Numbered from the stretch's first letter, positions 8,111 to 17,185 are shown. The stretch: 64,000 nucleotides of DNA from Deltaproteobacteria bacterium (GCA_029261795.1 JAJDAP010000019.1:1-64000); one strand, 5' to 3'. A program made the numbers and translations. Notes: generated from the sequence alone by a model not told the origin.

Positions 8111-8265
8111 ACCGCCCCATCCTCGCAGCCCCTCGAGCACGGGCCGTGTGCACCGGGTGTGACCGCGATCGAACGAATCTGCGGATTCTGGTCCGGTGTG
8201 AGGCAAGGCGCCCCGCACTGGCCCTCGAGGCAGCGCCTAGCCGCCGCAGGGTCGTCGACGCTGGT

Positions 8266-8279
8266 ATGACAGTTGCACG
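8266..8279. promoter_or_regulatory. Possible degenerate operator (half site)
   Basis: A conserved left half ATGAC (8266-8270) is followed after 4 nt by GCACG in place of GTCAT. A TAGACC hexamer (8300-8305) is 30 bp from the centre, before the small Cys-rich gene and the Crp/Fnr gene. It could give weak autoregulation; the mismatch makes this tentative. Confidence 0.3.
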
Positions 8280-8320
8280 CTTGTTCGAGTGCGCACCCCT
8301 AGACCAAGGAAGACGACACG

Positions 8321-8635
8321 ATGCAGGACCAACAACCGTCGCCGGGCACGACCGAGGATCCGGCGATCTGTCACCAGGCACACTGCCCTTTGCAACGAGA
8401 GGATGTCGACGCGGCGCTACTCGCCGATGTCGTGGTAGCGGTTCTCGCCGGCGAGGAAACGCCTGCCGGCCTCGAGAGCGGCACGATCAATCGCCACGAC
8501 CTCTGTAGCGATTGCGTGCGGGCCGTCTTCGATGGTGGACGCCCGGCGTTCACGGAGGCCGAAGCCAAGGAGCGGGTCGAACGAGCCGCAGTGCGGCTGG
8601 AGCGGCGCGCGAATCGCCTGCGGCGCCACACCTAG
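8321..8635 (+). CDS. Small Cys/His protein upstream of the Crp/Fnr regulator
   Basis: A 104-aa soluble protein with two paired metal-binding-like groups: ICHQAHCPL near residues 16-24 and HDLCSDCV near residues 59-66, then a charged C-terminal helix (AEAKERVERAAVRLERRANR). The Cys/His arrangement suggests a zinc or iron site but matches no family I know. It ends 14 bp before the Crp/Fnr-type regulator on the same strand, so the two are very likely co-transcribed. Given a regulator without cysteines, a partner protein with four Cys could take part in sensing; that is inference only. Confidence 0.65.
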   Translation: MQDQQPSPGTTEDPAICHQAHCPLQREDVDAALLADVVVAVLAGEETPAGLESGTINRHDLCSDCVRAVFDGGRPAFTEAEAKERVERAAVRLERRANRLRRHT

Positions 8636-8649
8636 ACGGGGCGCCGGTC

Positions 8650-9315
8650 GTGAATCGCGTGTCCTTCGATCAGGGTTTGTTTGCCGAGTCGCTGGGCGAA
8701 AGCGCCCGGCGGCGGCTCGGCTCAGCCGCCCTTTTGCACAACTTCGAGGACGGAGAGTTCCTCTACCACGTGGGAAGGCCGGCTGAGCGGCTCTGGTTGG
8801 TGGCCTCCGGTGGGGTTCGCACCCTGCGCACCCAGCCGAACGGCCGGACTACGGTGCTCGAATCGCTCGGCCCGGGCGAGCCGTTCGGGCTGGCCGCCGT
8901 GATTCCGGGTAGCCCGCACGCCGAGACCGCAGAGGGCGTCGGGGACGGTACGGCCTGGTTCGTTTCGCGCGATACGCTGTTCGCGGCGTTGGCGAGCGAC
9001 GCCGCATTGGCCCAGGCCCTCCTGCCGATCGTGGCTCGGCGACTCCAGGGCGCCCATGATCGGCTCTTCTCCTTCGCCCACGAAAGCGTGACGTCGCGAA
9101 TGGCCCACGAACTGCTCGAGGCCGACGATGGGCTGCGCATCGAGACGACCCGCCGCGGTCTGGCTGAGGCGGTGGGGACCACCGTGGAGACCGCCATCCG
9201 CGTGCTCCGACGCTTCGAACGCTCGGGTTGGATCGAGGCGGGCGTGGGCTGGGTACGCGTGGTGGAGCCCGGGCGGCTGGCCGATGTCGCCCGGGGAGCC
9301 CAGTTCGACTCGTAG
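8650..9315 (+). CDS. Crp/Fnr-family transcription regulator
   Basis: A 221-aa regulator with an N-terminal cyclic-nucleotide-binding-like beta barrel (FEDGEFLYHVGRPAERLWLVASG near residues 31-53), a dimer helix, and a C-terminal winged helix. The recognition helix reads TTVETAIRVLRRFE; the Glu and Arg align with those that read the TGA core in CRP and FNR sites, and the ATGAC half-sites found in this window contain that core. It has no cysteine at all, so it cannot be an iron-sulfur FNR; a heme, nucleotide or other ligand is possible. The GTG start at 8650 lies 14 bp after the small Cys/His gene. It is the likely reader of the five palindromes. Confidence 0.9.
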   Translation: MNRVSFDQGLFAESLGESARRRLGSAALLHNFEDGEFLYHVGRPAERLWLVASGGVRTLRTQPNGRTTVLESLGPGEPFGLAAVIPGSPHAETAEGVGDGTAWFVSRDTLFAALASDAALAQALLPIVARRLQGAHDRLFSFAHESVTSRMAHELLEADDGLRIETTRRGLAEAVGTTVETAIRVLRRFERSGWIEAGVGWVRVVEPGRLADVARGAQFDS

Positions 9316-9366
9316 CCACACGCTCTTCGACAGGCTCGGCTGCAATAGATCCTCGGCCACGTTCTC

Positions 9367-9993
9367 TCAGGACTTGCGGCTCAGCCGTTCGATTCCGCCC
9401 ATGAAGAGCGCGGTGGCGAACTCGGTGGCCGTTTCCACGTCCGCTTGGCTGCGGACGTGCCGGAAGGCGAGTTCGCTCGCCACGGCCGCAGCGGCGCCGC
9501 CGACGAGATCGAAATCGATAGGCGGCACGACGCCCTCCCGCGCCTTCGCGCGCAGGTCTTGCGAAAGGTCCGCGGCCGCCGGATCCAGTGCCTTCAACGA
9601 GGTGAGTTCCTCGATCTCTCCGGCGTTGCGCATCAGCAGGGCGAGGATCATGTCGTCCTCGACGAAGATCTCGAAGCAGGCGCGGAAGGCCGAGCGCAGC
9701 AGGTCCTCGAGGGTATCGGCGGCCTCGCGCGCTTCGTGGACCCGGCGCCGAAGCTCGACCTGGAAGTTCTCGATCAGCTCGTGGAGCAGGGCGTCCTTGT
9801 CCGGGAAGTAGTTGTAGAACGTCCCGCTGGCCAGGTCGGTGCGGCGGATGATGTCACGCACGGTCGTCGCGCCGAAGCCGATCTCGGCGAACGCCTCGTG
9901 GGCCGCCTGCAGGATCGCGGCGCGATTGCGCGCCGTGTTCTGCTCGCGCTTGCCGAGCGCGGGGGTCTCCTCGTTGGCGTCCTCGTCCGACAC
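9367..9993 (-). CDS. TetR/AcrR-family regulator
   Basis: A 208-aa regulator with the N-terminal helix-turn-helix (TVRDIIRRTDLASGTFYNYFPDKDAL near residues 42-67) and a C-terminal ligand domain. It is the last gene of the minus-strand acyl-CoA operon, 14 bp after the ligase; the GTG at 9993 (VSDEDANEE) is chosen because the longer frame runs into the ligase in another frame and has no homology. It probably controls its own operon through the tandem TGACG-N4-CGTCA operator before the first gene, responding to an acyl-CoA made by the encoded enzymes. That link is inferred. Confidence 0.88.
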   Translation of the reverse strand: MSDEDANEETPALGKREQNTARNRAAILQAAHEAFAEIGFGATTVRDIIRRTDLASGTFYNYFPDKDALLHELIENFQVELRRRVHEAREAADTLEDLLRSAFRACFEIFVEDDMILALLMRNAGEIEELTSLKALDPAAADLSQDLRAKAREGVVPPIDFDLVGGAAAAVASELAFRHVRSQADVETATEFATALFMGGIERLSRKS

Positions 9994-10007
9994 GCGTCCG
10001 TCGATCC

Positions 10008-11627
10008 TCAGCGCGCTTCCGTGAAGACGTTGGGCGCATCGCTGGCGAAGTCCACCCGCAGGAAACGCTCCTGGGGTTTCTCCGAGGCCGTCTTGGGAAT
10101 CTCCGCGACTACCTGGAGGTAGCAGGGCACGAAGTTGCTCTCGAGCGCCTGGCGGCAGGCTGCGAAGACGGCATCCGCCGAGAACGCGTTGGCATCCGTC
10201 GGTACGATCGCGGCGACCACGTCCTTCTCGCCAGGCGCGCCGGACGCGGCCTCGACGCCGTAGACGAAGACGTCCGTGACCGAGGGCACCTCGGCGATCG
10301 CCTTCTCGACGAAACCGATATTCACGAAGTCGCCGTTGTGCCGGATCCCGCCGCCCTTGCGGTAGTCGAAGAAGAGCCAACCCTCAGCGTCGGTGTGGCC
10401 GATGTCGCCACTGCGGAGCCATCCGCCGCGCGTCTTCTTCTCCGACGCAGACGGATTCTCGTGGTACTCCACACTGACACGCGCGCCATCCATGGGCCGC
10501 GAGCAAATCTCACCCGCGACGCCCGTCGCACACTCCTGGTCGTTCTCGTCGAGGATCTTCATGTCGAGTCCCGGACCCGGTTTGCCGAACGACCCCACCG
10601 GTCCGACGCCCACGGGATTGAAGGCGAGCCCCCCTTCGACGGCACCATACCACTCCAGGATCTCGGTCTGGAAGCGCTTGGCGAAGGATTCCCAAATGGC
10701 GGCCGGCATGCCGGCGCTCATCACCCGGCGCACGGGGTTCTCCCCGTCGTCGGGCTTCTCGGGCTCGGAGTAGATGGCGGTCGCCATCCCGCCGAGAAGC
10801 GAGAAGGCAGTGCAGCCGTGCAGGCGACACACGTCCCAGAGCTTCGACTTCGTGAAGCGTCGGCTGAAGACCGCGCGCAGGCCCATGGCCAGGGAGGGTG
10901 CGAGCGTCACGGCCTGGGCGTTGCCGTGGGTCAGCGAGAGTCCGGTGTAGGGTCGGTCGGCGGGCTGGTAGCCGGCGATGAGTCCGACGGCCGCATAACT
11001 TCCGAAACGCGCGTTCGGGAACACGACGCCCTTGGGGTCTCCTGTGGTTCCCGAGGTGTAGATGATCTGCAGCGGAGCCTCGGGGTCCGCGAGGCGGACG
11101 TCGACCGTTGACGCCGGCTTCGAGAGCAGCTCCGTCAGGGATTCGGTGCCCGGGGCCTCGTTCAGGGCGAGGACCTCTTCAGCTTCGCCGGACGCGAGCG
11201 CCAGGGTCCAGTCGACCTGGGGGTTCTGCTGCCGCGCCGCGACCACCTCGCGAAGTGCGTAGTCGGCGCAGACGACACCCTTGCAGCCGGCATTGCGCAA
11301 CATGAACGCGAGCTTCTCGCCGCGGGTGCGCGGATCGATCGGGACGAATACGCAGCCCGTGGTCGACGCCGCGATCATGGCCTCCACGAACTCCGGGTGG
11401 TTCCGCATCATCAGCGCGAAGCGATCGCCGGGAGCCATCCCGCGGGCGACGAGGAATGCCGCGATGCGATTGGCGTTCGTCGCGAGTTCCGCGAACGTGC
11501 GGACCTCGTCGGGGGTGGCTCCTCCGTCGAGGCTCGCGTGCTCGAAGGTGAGCACGTCGAGGTCGGGCTTCTGTTCGGCGCGGACCTGGATCAGGTCCGC
11601 CAGAACCATCTCGTTGCGTTCCCGCAT
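10008..11627 (-). CDS. Acyl-CoA synthetase (AMP-binding)
   Basis: ATP-dependent activation of a carboxylic acid to its CoA thioester. The 539-aa protein has the AMP-binding P-loop-like motif YTSGTTGDPKGVV near residue 172, the YGAVEGG segment, the hinge motif GWLRSGDIGHTD, and the C-terminal Lys region (KTASEKPQER). ATG 11627 is chosen because GGAGG lies 6 nt upstream and the start then falls 20 bp after the thiolase gene. Together with the thiolase, nitroreductase-like and dehydrogenase genes upstream it forms a degradation-type operon; the acid activated is unknown. Confidence 0.88.
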   Translation of the reverse strand: MRERNEMVLADLIQVRAEQKPDLDVLTFEHASLDGGATPDEVRTFAELATNANRIAAFLVARGMAPGDRFALMMRNHPEFVEAMIAASTTGCVFVPIDPRTRGEKLAFMLRNAGCKGVVCADYALREVVAARQQNPQVDWTLALASGEAEEVLALNEAPGTESLTELLSKPASTVDVRLADPEAPLQIIYTSGTTGDPKGVVFPNARFGSYAAVGLIAGYQPADRPYTGLSLTHGNAQAVTLAPSLAMGLRAVFSRRFTKSKLWDVCRLHGCTAFSLLGGMATAIYSEPEKPDDGENPVRRVMSAGMPAAIWESFAKRFQTEILEWYGAVEGGLAFNPVGVGPVGSFGKPGPGLDMKILDENDQECATGVAGEICSRPMDGARVSVEYHENPSASEKKTRGGWLRSGDIGHTDAEGWLFFDYRKGGGIRHNGDFVNIGFVEKAIAEVPSVTDVFVYGVEAASGAPGEKDVVAAIVPTDANAFSADAVFAACRQALESNFVPCYLQVVAEIPKTASEKPQERFLRVDFASDAPNVFTEAR

Positions 11628-11647
11628 CGGGGCCTCCGTCTGGTTGC

Positions 11648-12880
11648 CTAGGACTTCAGGATGGTCACGCACATGGCGGCGACATCGGAACCGATATTGC
11701 CACCGCCGTTCTGGGCGAGACCGATCGTCGCTCCCTCGACCTGGCGTTTGCCCGAGCGCCCCTGGAGCTGCTCGGTGAGCTCGACGATCTGGGCGATTCC
11801 GGTGGCGCCGACAGGGTGCCCCTTGCGAAGCAGACCGCCCGAGGTGTTCACCGGCAGGCGCCCGCCGAGTCGGGTGGCTCCCTCATCGATGAGCTTGCCG
11901 CCGTCACCCTTCGGACACAGGCCCAGATAGTCGTAGGCCATGATCTCGGCGGGCGCCGACGCATCGTGAAGCTCGACGACGTCGAGATCCTGCGGCCCCA
12001 GACCCGCCTCTTCGTAGGCCTCGCGCGAGCACAGCTCGCCGGCACCTTCTTCGTCGTACTCGTGGTCCCAGCCCGAACGCAACACGCTGGAAACGACGCG
12101 CACGGGCCTTTCGATGCCGAGCTGCCGGGCCTTGGCTTCGCTCACCAGGACCACGGCGGCGCCGCCGTCACCGATCGGCGAGCACATGGGTCGCGTCAAC
12201 GGCTCGGCGATCATCGGCGCGGCCAACACCTGGTCCACGCTCAGGGCTTCGCGGAACTGGGCGCGTGGATTCATGCTGCCGTGGAAGGAGTTCTTGGCGG
12301 ACACACCCGCGAACTGCTCGACCGTCGTGCCGTAGCGCGACATGTGTCCGCGCGCGGCCGCCGCATAGATGTCCATGAACATCGAGCGCTTCTCGCCGGC
12401 GCCGGACGAACCTGCGCTGGCACCGCTCTGCTTCGCGCCCTCCTGGAGGCGCTGCATGATCTCCTGCATCGCCTCGACGTCGACGGCACCACTGAAGGCG
12501 CCGAACGACTTGCGCTTGTCCGCGTGGTAGAGCTTCTCCACACCGAGGGCCAGCACCACGTCGTAGAGCCCGGCCGTCACCATGGCGGCCGCCTGGTGGA
12601 GTGCCGTCGAGGCACTCGCGCAGGCGTTCTCGACGTTCACGACCGGCAGCTTGCCCAGGCCGATCGAGCGCAGGATCACCTGGCCGCGGATGCTCTCCTG
12701 GCCCGTTACGAGTCCGGCGGCAGCGTTGCCGACCCAGGCGGCTTCGAGCGCTTCCTGCTCGATCCCCGCGTCGGCGAGCGCCTGCTTCACCGCCTCGGCA
12801 CCGAGGGCCTTGAGCCCGGTATCCATGTGCTTTCCGAACGGCGTCATCCCGACGCCAGCCACGATGGCATTCAACTTCAT
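11648..12880 (-). CDS. Thiolase-family protein (SCP-x/lipid-transfer type)
   Basis: A 410-aa thiolase-fold protein expected to cleave or form a beta-ketoacyl-CoA. The nucleophilic Cys lies in VENACASAS near residue 89 and the catalytic His in GHPVGATG near 353. The usual second Cys motif CxG near the C-terminus is replaced by NGGGNIGSD, which is common in SCP-x-like thiolases acting on branched or sterol side-chain substrates rather than in classical FadA. Second-last enzyme of the acyl-CoA operon, 20 bp before the ligase. Confidence 0.85.
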   Translation of the reverse strand: MKLNAIVAGVGMTPFGKHMDTGLKALGAEAVKQALADAGIEQEALEAAWVGNAAAGLVTGQESIRGQVILRSIGLGKLPVVNVENACASASTALHQAAAMVTAGLYDVVLALGVEKLYHADKRKSFGAFSGAVDVEAMQEIMQRLQEGAKQSGASAGSSGAGEKRSMFMDIYAAAARGHMSRYGTTVEQFAGVSAKNSFHGSMNPRAQFREALSVDQVLAAPMIAEPLTRPMCSPIGDGGAAVVLVSEAKARQLGIERPVRVVSSVLRSGWDHEYDEEGAGELCSREAYEEAGLGPQDLDVVELHDASAPAEIMAYDYLGLCPKGDGGKLIDEGATRLGGRLPVNTSGGLLRKGHPVGATGIAQIVELTEQLQGRSGKRQVEGATIGLAQNGGGNIGSDVAAMCVTILKS

Positions 12881-12901
12881 CGTCGTTCTCCGACGCCGGC
12901 T

Positions 12902-13690
12902 TCAGATCAGGCCGTGTCCCTTGATTCCGAGGGCATTCTTCAGATACTCGAGCTCCGCCTCCCGCCACGGTACCGGCGCGCTCTCCTGCAGCATTCCGTC
13001 CTCGCCGAGTTCCTTCACCACGGCTTTCGAGCGCGGGAATGCCTTCCCGAAGCCGTTCATGTGGAACAGCTTCTCGAAGGGCTGACGCGGGCGTTGGCCG
13101 CCGGCTTCGGGACTCTCCGCCGGATAGCCGACGGTCTGGAGCAGCAGTATGCGTGCGGTCTCGGGCAGGCCCAGGTTCTGGCGGATCTGCTCGCCGTGCG
13201 GCGTTCCGAGACAGCAGGTGCCGAGTCCCTGTTCGAACGCCATCAAGGTGGCCTGGGCAATGCCCTGACCGCAATCGATCTCGTTCATGCCCGGCTGCTT
13301 GAAGTTCTCGCGGATCGATTCGAAGAACGGAATGATCTGCTCCTCGAGCGCCTGCTCCTTGCCTTCGCCGAAGCCGAGCGCGCCCGCCTTCAGCAGTTCG
13401 CGGAGCCGGTCGGACTGCTCGTCGACGGCTGCGGTTTCGACGTACCAGACGATCACCACCGGAGCGATGCGGATCTGGTAGCCCGCGATCGGCGCCGTCA
13501 GCGCCTCATGGACCTCGGGTGGCGCACTGTCCTTGAACACCGCGACAGCGCGGAGGCTCTGGACGTTGCCCCAATGGGAGGCGATGCGCGCCGCCTCCAA
13601 CATGCGCTGGATCTTCTCCGGCTCCACTGGCTTGTAGGGAAGCAGGAAGCGGATGGAGCGCCTGCGACCGATGACCTGTCTGAGTTCCAT
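12902..13690 (-). CDS. Nitroreductase-family FMN protein
   Basis: A 262-aa nitroreductase-fold protein with the N-terminal phosphate-binding RRRSIRFL motif near residue 9, EAARIASHWGNVQS near 33, and the GTCCLGTP segment near 150. Such proteins reduce quinones, nitro groups or enones using NAD(P)H and FMN. ATG 13690 is chosen for its GGGAGAT site and because homology begins at MELRQVIGRRRS. Its place between two acyl-CoA genes, 21 bp after the thiolase start region, suggests reduction of an unsaturated or oxidised acyl intermediate; no direct evidence. Confidence 0.82.
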   Translation of the reverse strand: MELRQVIGRRRSIRFLLPYKPVEPEKIQRMLEAARIASHWGNVQSLRAVAVFKDSAPPEVHEALTAPIAGYQIRIAPVVIVWYVETAAVDEQSDRLRELLKAGALGFGEGKEQALEEQIIPFFESIRENFKQPGMNEIDCGQGIAQATLMAFEQGLGTCCLGTPHGEQIRQNLGLPETARILLLQTVGYPAESPEAGGQRPRQPFEKLFHMNGFGKAFPRSKAVVKELGEDGMLQESAPVPWREAELEYLKNALGIKGHGLI

Positions 13691-13719
13691 GGGATCTCCC
13701 TTGGGGCCCTGGGGCCCGG

Positions 13720-14925
13720 TTAGAGTTTTTCGGCGCCGACCAGTCCGAGGACGTCGTTGCAACCGTCCTCGATCATCGAGGCGCGCGCGTCGCGAAGCAG
13801 CTTCTCGATCGGGTACTCGCGGCTCAGCCCGTTACCGCCGAACACCTGGAGCGCCTGGCTCGCCACCTCGAATGCGGTCTGGGTGCAGAACGTCTTCGAG
13901 GCAATCGAGTACTGGATCAGCGGGGGCTGGGTCGAGTTGTGGAGCATGACCCGCCGGGCCAGGGAACGAGCGGCCTCCACCTGGCTGAACATCCGGAAGA
14001 GCTTCCCCTTCACATTCTGGTGCTCGAAGATCGGCCGTCCTCCCTGCACGCGTTCCCGCGCGTAGGCGAGCGCGTGCTCGAAGGCGGCCTGCGCGACACC
14101 GACGAACGTCGTGCCCATCGAGGCGTTGGCGGTGGCGAGCACCATCTCGACGATCCCGCTGTACGCCTCGGTCCCGACCACCATGAACTCGGCGGGTATC
14201 CGCACGTCGTCGAAGAAGATCTCGCCCTGGTTGAGCGCCCGTTGTCCCAGCTTGTCGAGCGGTGCGCCGCGCGACACGCCATCGAGGTCGAGCGGGACCA
14301 GCGCCACACCACCACCCCGGAACCCCTGGCTCGGGTCGATCGTGCAGAACAGGGTGGCCACCGTCGCGATGGTTCCGTTCGAGACCCAGGCCGCTTTCTG
14401 GCCGCGGATCACGTACGCGTCGCCATCCCGGGTGGCGATGCAGTTGGGGCGGATCGCCGGATCGTCGAAGTGCGGCTGGTCGAAAGCGAGCGAGTCGCTT
14501 CCGTGGTCCGGCTCGGTGACGGCCCAGCAGCCGATCTGGGGGTGCTCGGCCGAGGCGAAGCGCTCGATCAATTCCGGCCGACCCGAGAGCCTGGCGAACA
14601 TCGCCGGGAATCCCGCGACCCCGAGGCTGATCGCCAGCCCCGAGTCTCCCCAGCCGATCTCCTCGTTCACCAGGTACCGGATCCGCGCCGCCGTGATCGG
14701 ATCCATGTCGTCATCGCTGGCGCCGAGCGCGTTCAACCCGAGTTCCTGGTATTTCTCGAAGACGCTCCACAGGACCGAATCCCGGGCGATCACGTCCGCC
14801 GGGTCGTGGAGCCGGTCCAACGTGGTGCCCGCTGGCCGCACCACCTCCTCCGCGAACTTGTGGGTGAAGTCCCGGATGTCGCGTTCTTCGTCGGAAAGGC
14901 CAAGGTCGAGGTCCACGGTGGGCAT
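13720..14925 (-). CDS. Acyl-CoA dehydrogenase, first gene of operon
   Basis: A 401-aa flavoprotein of the acyl-CoA dehydrogenase family. Features include the helical N-domain, CWAVTEPDHGSDS in the beta domain, and VFGGNGLSREYPIEKLLRDARASMIEDGCND near the C-terminus. The catalytic-loop Glu appears as IEDGCND instead of the usual YEGTS, a form I have seen in environmental homologues. It is the promoter-proximal gene of dehydrogenase, nitroreductase, thiolase, ligase, TetR. A promoter-like TTGACG overlaps the tandem operator 20-65 bp upstream. Confidence 0.88.
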   Translation of the reverse strand: MPTVDLDLGLSDEERDIRDFTHKFAEEVVRPAGTTLDRLHDPADVIARDSVLWSVFEKYQELGLNALGASDDDMDPITAARIRYLVNEEIGWGDSGLAISLGVAGFPAMFARLSGRPELIERFASAEHPQIGCWAVTEPDHGSDSLAFDQPHFDDPAIRPNCIATRDGDAYVIRGQKAAWVSNGTIATVATLFCTIDPSQGFRGGGVALVPLDLDGVSRGAPLDKLGQRALNQGEIFFDDVRIPAEFMVVGTEAYSGIVEMVLATANASMGTTFVGVAQAAFEHALAYARERVQGGRPIFEHQNVKGKLFRMFSQVEAARSLARRVMLHNSTQPPLIQYSIASKTFCTQTAFEVASQALQVFGGNGLSREYPIEKLLRDARASMIEDGCNDVLGLVGAEKL

Positions 14926-14942
14926 GCTGTTCTCCCAGAAAG

Positions 14943-14987
14943 TGACGCTTACGTCATTTATTGAACACTAAAATGACGCTGTCGTCA
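14943..14987. promoter_or_regulatory. Tandem TetR-type operator and promoter
   Basis: Two copies of TGACG-N4-CGTCA, at 14943-14956 (spacer CTTA) and 14974-14987 (spacer CTGT), with centres 31 bp apart (three helical turns). The distal copy contains a minus-strand TTGACG -35, and TTCAAT lies 17 bp on as -10. The position directly before the operon that ends in a TetR gene fits autoregulation. The distal copy overlaps the stop codon of the PLP-enzyme gene. Confidence 0.6.
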
Positions 14988-16145
14988 AGTTTTTGAAACG
15001 CTCTCCTCCGGGCACTCGAGGGCCTCATTGGACGGGGCACCGCTACGCCCGGAACGTGAGGGTGAGGCGCCCCGCACCCGGCGATGGGCCAGGACGACAC
15101 CCCGCGGCGATGCGTCGCAGCGCCGGCTGGGGGAGAGCTCGATTGCGTTGTGGGTGTTCCAGAAGAGCACCGGGCCGTGGGGCAGCTCGCCGGACCGGTT
15201 GGCCGCCATCAGGCCCGCAAGGCACTTCGCCGAGTACGTGGTCTCGAGCTGGAGGTCGCCCGCAGCTGCGGCCTCGAGGGCCGCCGCTGCCGCCGGCGTC
15301 GAGACGCCGTATCCCGGGCCGAGTTCGCTCGGGTCGAGTCGGAACTGCTTCGGCTCGACGGATGCTGCCGGGATCTCGGGCGCGAGGCCGCGCAGCAAGG
15401 CCAGACATTCGTTGGCCAGCCGCGCCAACCTTCGCGGCGACGGCGGCAGGATGTCGGTCACGAGGACTCCGCGGACCCGGGTGCAAAGGCCCGCCAGCTG
15501 GAGGCCGAGCACGAGCCCGGCCACTGTTCCACCGCTGCCGACGGGAACCCAGATCTCGGCGGGAGCGGGCAGGATTCCGGCTTCGACCTGCTCTGCCAGC
15601 TCGAGGGCGGCGGAAACGAAGCCGATGATGCCGTGCGCGGACGTCCCCCCGGTCGGGATGAGGTACGGCGCCTCGCCACCCAGGAAGGAGCGGGAGAGAA
15701 GTGCCGCGGTCGCGAGCCCGGCCCGCGCAACGCTGCCCGCGTAGACGAGCTCGGCGCCATGGGCGGCGTCGAGCGCGAGCGTGCACGCGACCTCGTCGCT
15801 GAGCGGTTCCGGAACCAGCACCAGGCTCGTCTTCAAGCCGGCCGAACGTGCCAGAACGCTGGTCGCGAGAGCGTGATGGCTGCCGAAAGCACCCGTGGTC
15901 ACGACGCGTTCGGCGCCGCGCTCGAGCGCATGTCCGAGGATGAACTCGAGCTTTCGGGGCTTGTTGCCGCCATAGAGCCGGCAGCATCGATCGTCGCGTT
16001 TGACGAAGAACCTTCCGGGCGGAAGTCCCTCGAGTCGGAAGGGCTCGACGGGTGTCGGCTCGTCGACGAAGCGCCGTCTTGGCAGCCGCTCGCGAAGCGC
16101 CGGCCAGGCTCGGAACAGGGCAAGGTCGTTCGGAGACACGGGCAC
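14985..16145 (-). CDS. PLP enzyme, ACC deaminase / D-cysteine desulfhydrase-like
   Basis: A 386-aa fold type II PLP enzyme. GGNKPRKLEF near residues 59-68 holds the PLP-binding Lys, followed by GAFGSHHALATSVLA for substrate binding and VPVGSGGTVAGLVLG for the phosphate. Relatives break down ACC, D-cysteine or L-cysteate. The GTG start at 16145 overlaps the stop of the methyltransferase (TAGTG), so the two are translationally coupled and under the same operator B. The last 40 residues are Arg/Ser-rich and beyond the family core. Substrate not readable. Confidence 0.8.
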   Translation of the reverse strand: MPVSPNDLALFRAWPALRERLPRRRFVDEPTPVEPFRLEGLPPGRFFVKRDDRCCRLYGGNKPRKLEFILGHALERGAERVVTTGAFGSHHALATSVLARSAGLKTSLVLVPEPLSDEVACTLALDAAHGAELVYAGSVARAGLATAALLSRSFLGGEAPYLIPTGGTSAHGIIGFVSAALELAEQVEAGILPAPAEIWVPVGSGGTVAGLVLGLQLAGLCTRVRGVLVTDILPPSPRRLARLANECLALLRGLAPEIPAASVEPKQFRLDPSELGPGYGVSTPAAAAALEAAAAGDLQLETTYSAKCLAGLMAANRSGELPHGPVLFWNTHNAIELSPSRRCDASPRGVVLAHRRVRGASPSRSGRSGAPSNEALECPEESVSKT

Positions 16146-17185
16146 TACCCCCGCGCGGAGTCGGCCGCGGGTTTTCGCGCGGTCACGAGTCGTGTCATGC
16201 CCGGTACGAATGTGCCGACGGTGATGTCCACGAATCCGGCATCGGCCAGCAGCCGGCCGATGAAGGCAGGGGTTAGGCCGACACCGCCTGGTGTAAATGC
16301 CGCGTGCTGCAACGCCCAGAGGGCGGGAAGCTGCGGCCCGCTGCGGTCGTCGTCGACCATGAAGTCGTGGATCAGCACGACGCCACCGGGCACGAGTGAT
16401 CGATACGCTCGCTCGTAGAGTTCGGCGACCCCTTCCGCCGAGACGCTGCCACTAACGTAGGAGAAGAGTACGGTGTCCTGGATCTTCGGCCATTCGACCT
16501 CGAGCGCGTTGCCGCAGACGAAGTCGATGCGCGCTTCGAGTCCGGCTTCTGCGACGAAGCGCTTGGCGACCTCGATCACGTTCGGAAAGTCGATCAAGGT
16601 CGACGCCAGTTCCGGGTGCGCCTGACAGAGGGCGATCGAGAAGGCACCGCTGCCGCCGCCGACATCGAGCAATCGCCGGGCATCCGAGAGGTCGAACACG
16701 GCGTCCAGCAGGGCGGCCGCCGGCAACGAGACGGCATGCTGCGATTCGCTGTAGAGAGAGGCCTCTTCCGGTGCCCCGAACCAGGCCTCGTAGTCTTCGA
16801 AGGGCACGGTGTCCCGCCGCCCGCGCAACACATCCGAGATGTTGTGGAGGAACGGATACATCTGTCGGCTGACCTGGTGACGGCAGTAGTCGCCGAAGCT
16901 GCCATCGGGCCCGGAGACGAGCATGGCCTGGCTCGCCGGCGCGTTCGCGAAGCCGCCTTCGGGCGGGTCCACCTGCTCGAGCAGCCCCAGCGAAACGAGG
17001 GCAGTGAGCAGTGTCTGGAGCCCGCGCTCCTCGGCTCCGGTGGCGCTCCGAAGCTCGGGGACTCCTTTCGCACCGTCGGACAGTGCGTCGAAGACGCCGA
17101 GCTCGACTCCGGCGAAGAGCGCCTTCGATCCCATGTAGGCGAAGGCCAGCTGGAAGACCTCTTCGGGTGTTTGAAGCGGTTGCAT
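16145..17185 (-). CDS. SAM-dependent methyltransferase (O-methyltransferase family 2)
   Basis: A 346-aa protein with an N-terminal dimerisation winged-helix domain and a C-terminal Rossmann methyltransferase domain: LLDVGGGSGAFSIAL near residues 166-180 binds SAM, and DTVLFSYVSGSV plus PGGVVLIHDFMVDDD follow. This is the layout of small-molecule O-methyltransferases such as CrtF and plant-type OMTs. First gene of a two-gene operon with the PLP enzyme; perfect operator B lies 55 bp before the ATG, with a GAGGAGG ribosome site. It is thus predicted to be co-regulated with the molybdoenzymes. Confidence 0.82.
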   Translation of the reverse strand: MQPLQTPEEVFQLAFAYMGSKALFAGVELGVFDALSDGAKGVPELRSATGAEERGLQTLLTALVSLGLLEQVDPPEGGFANAPASQAMLVSGPDGSFGDYCRHQVSRQMYPFLHNISDVLRGRRDTVPFEDYEAWFGAPEEASLYSESQHAVSLPAAALLDAVFDLSDARRLLDVGGGSGAFSIALCQAHPELASTLIDFPNVIEVAKRFVAEAGLEARIDFVCGNALEVEWPKIQDTVLFSYVSGSVSAEGVAELYERAYRSLVPGGVVLIHDFMVDDDRSGPQLPALWALQHAAFTPGGVGLTPAFIGRLLADAGFVDITVGTFVPGMTRLVTARKPAADSARG

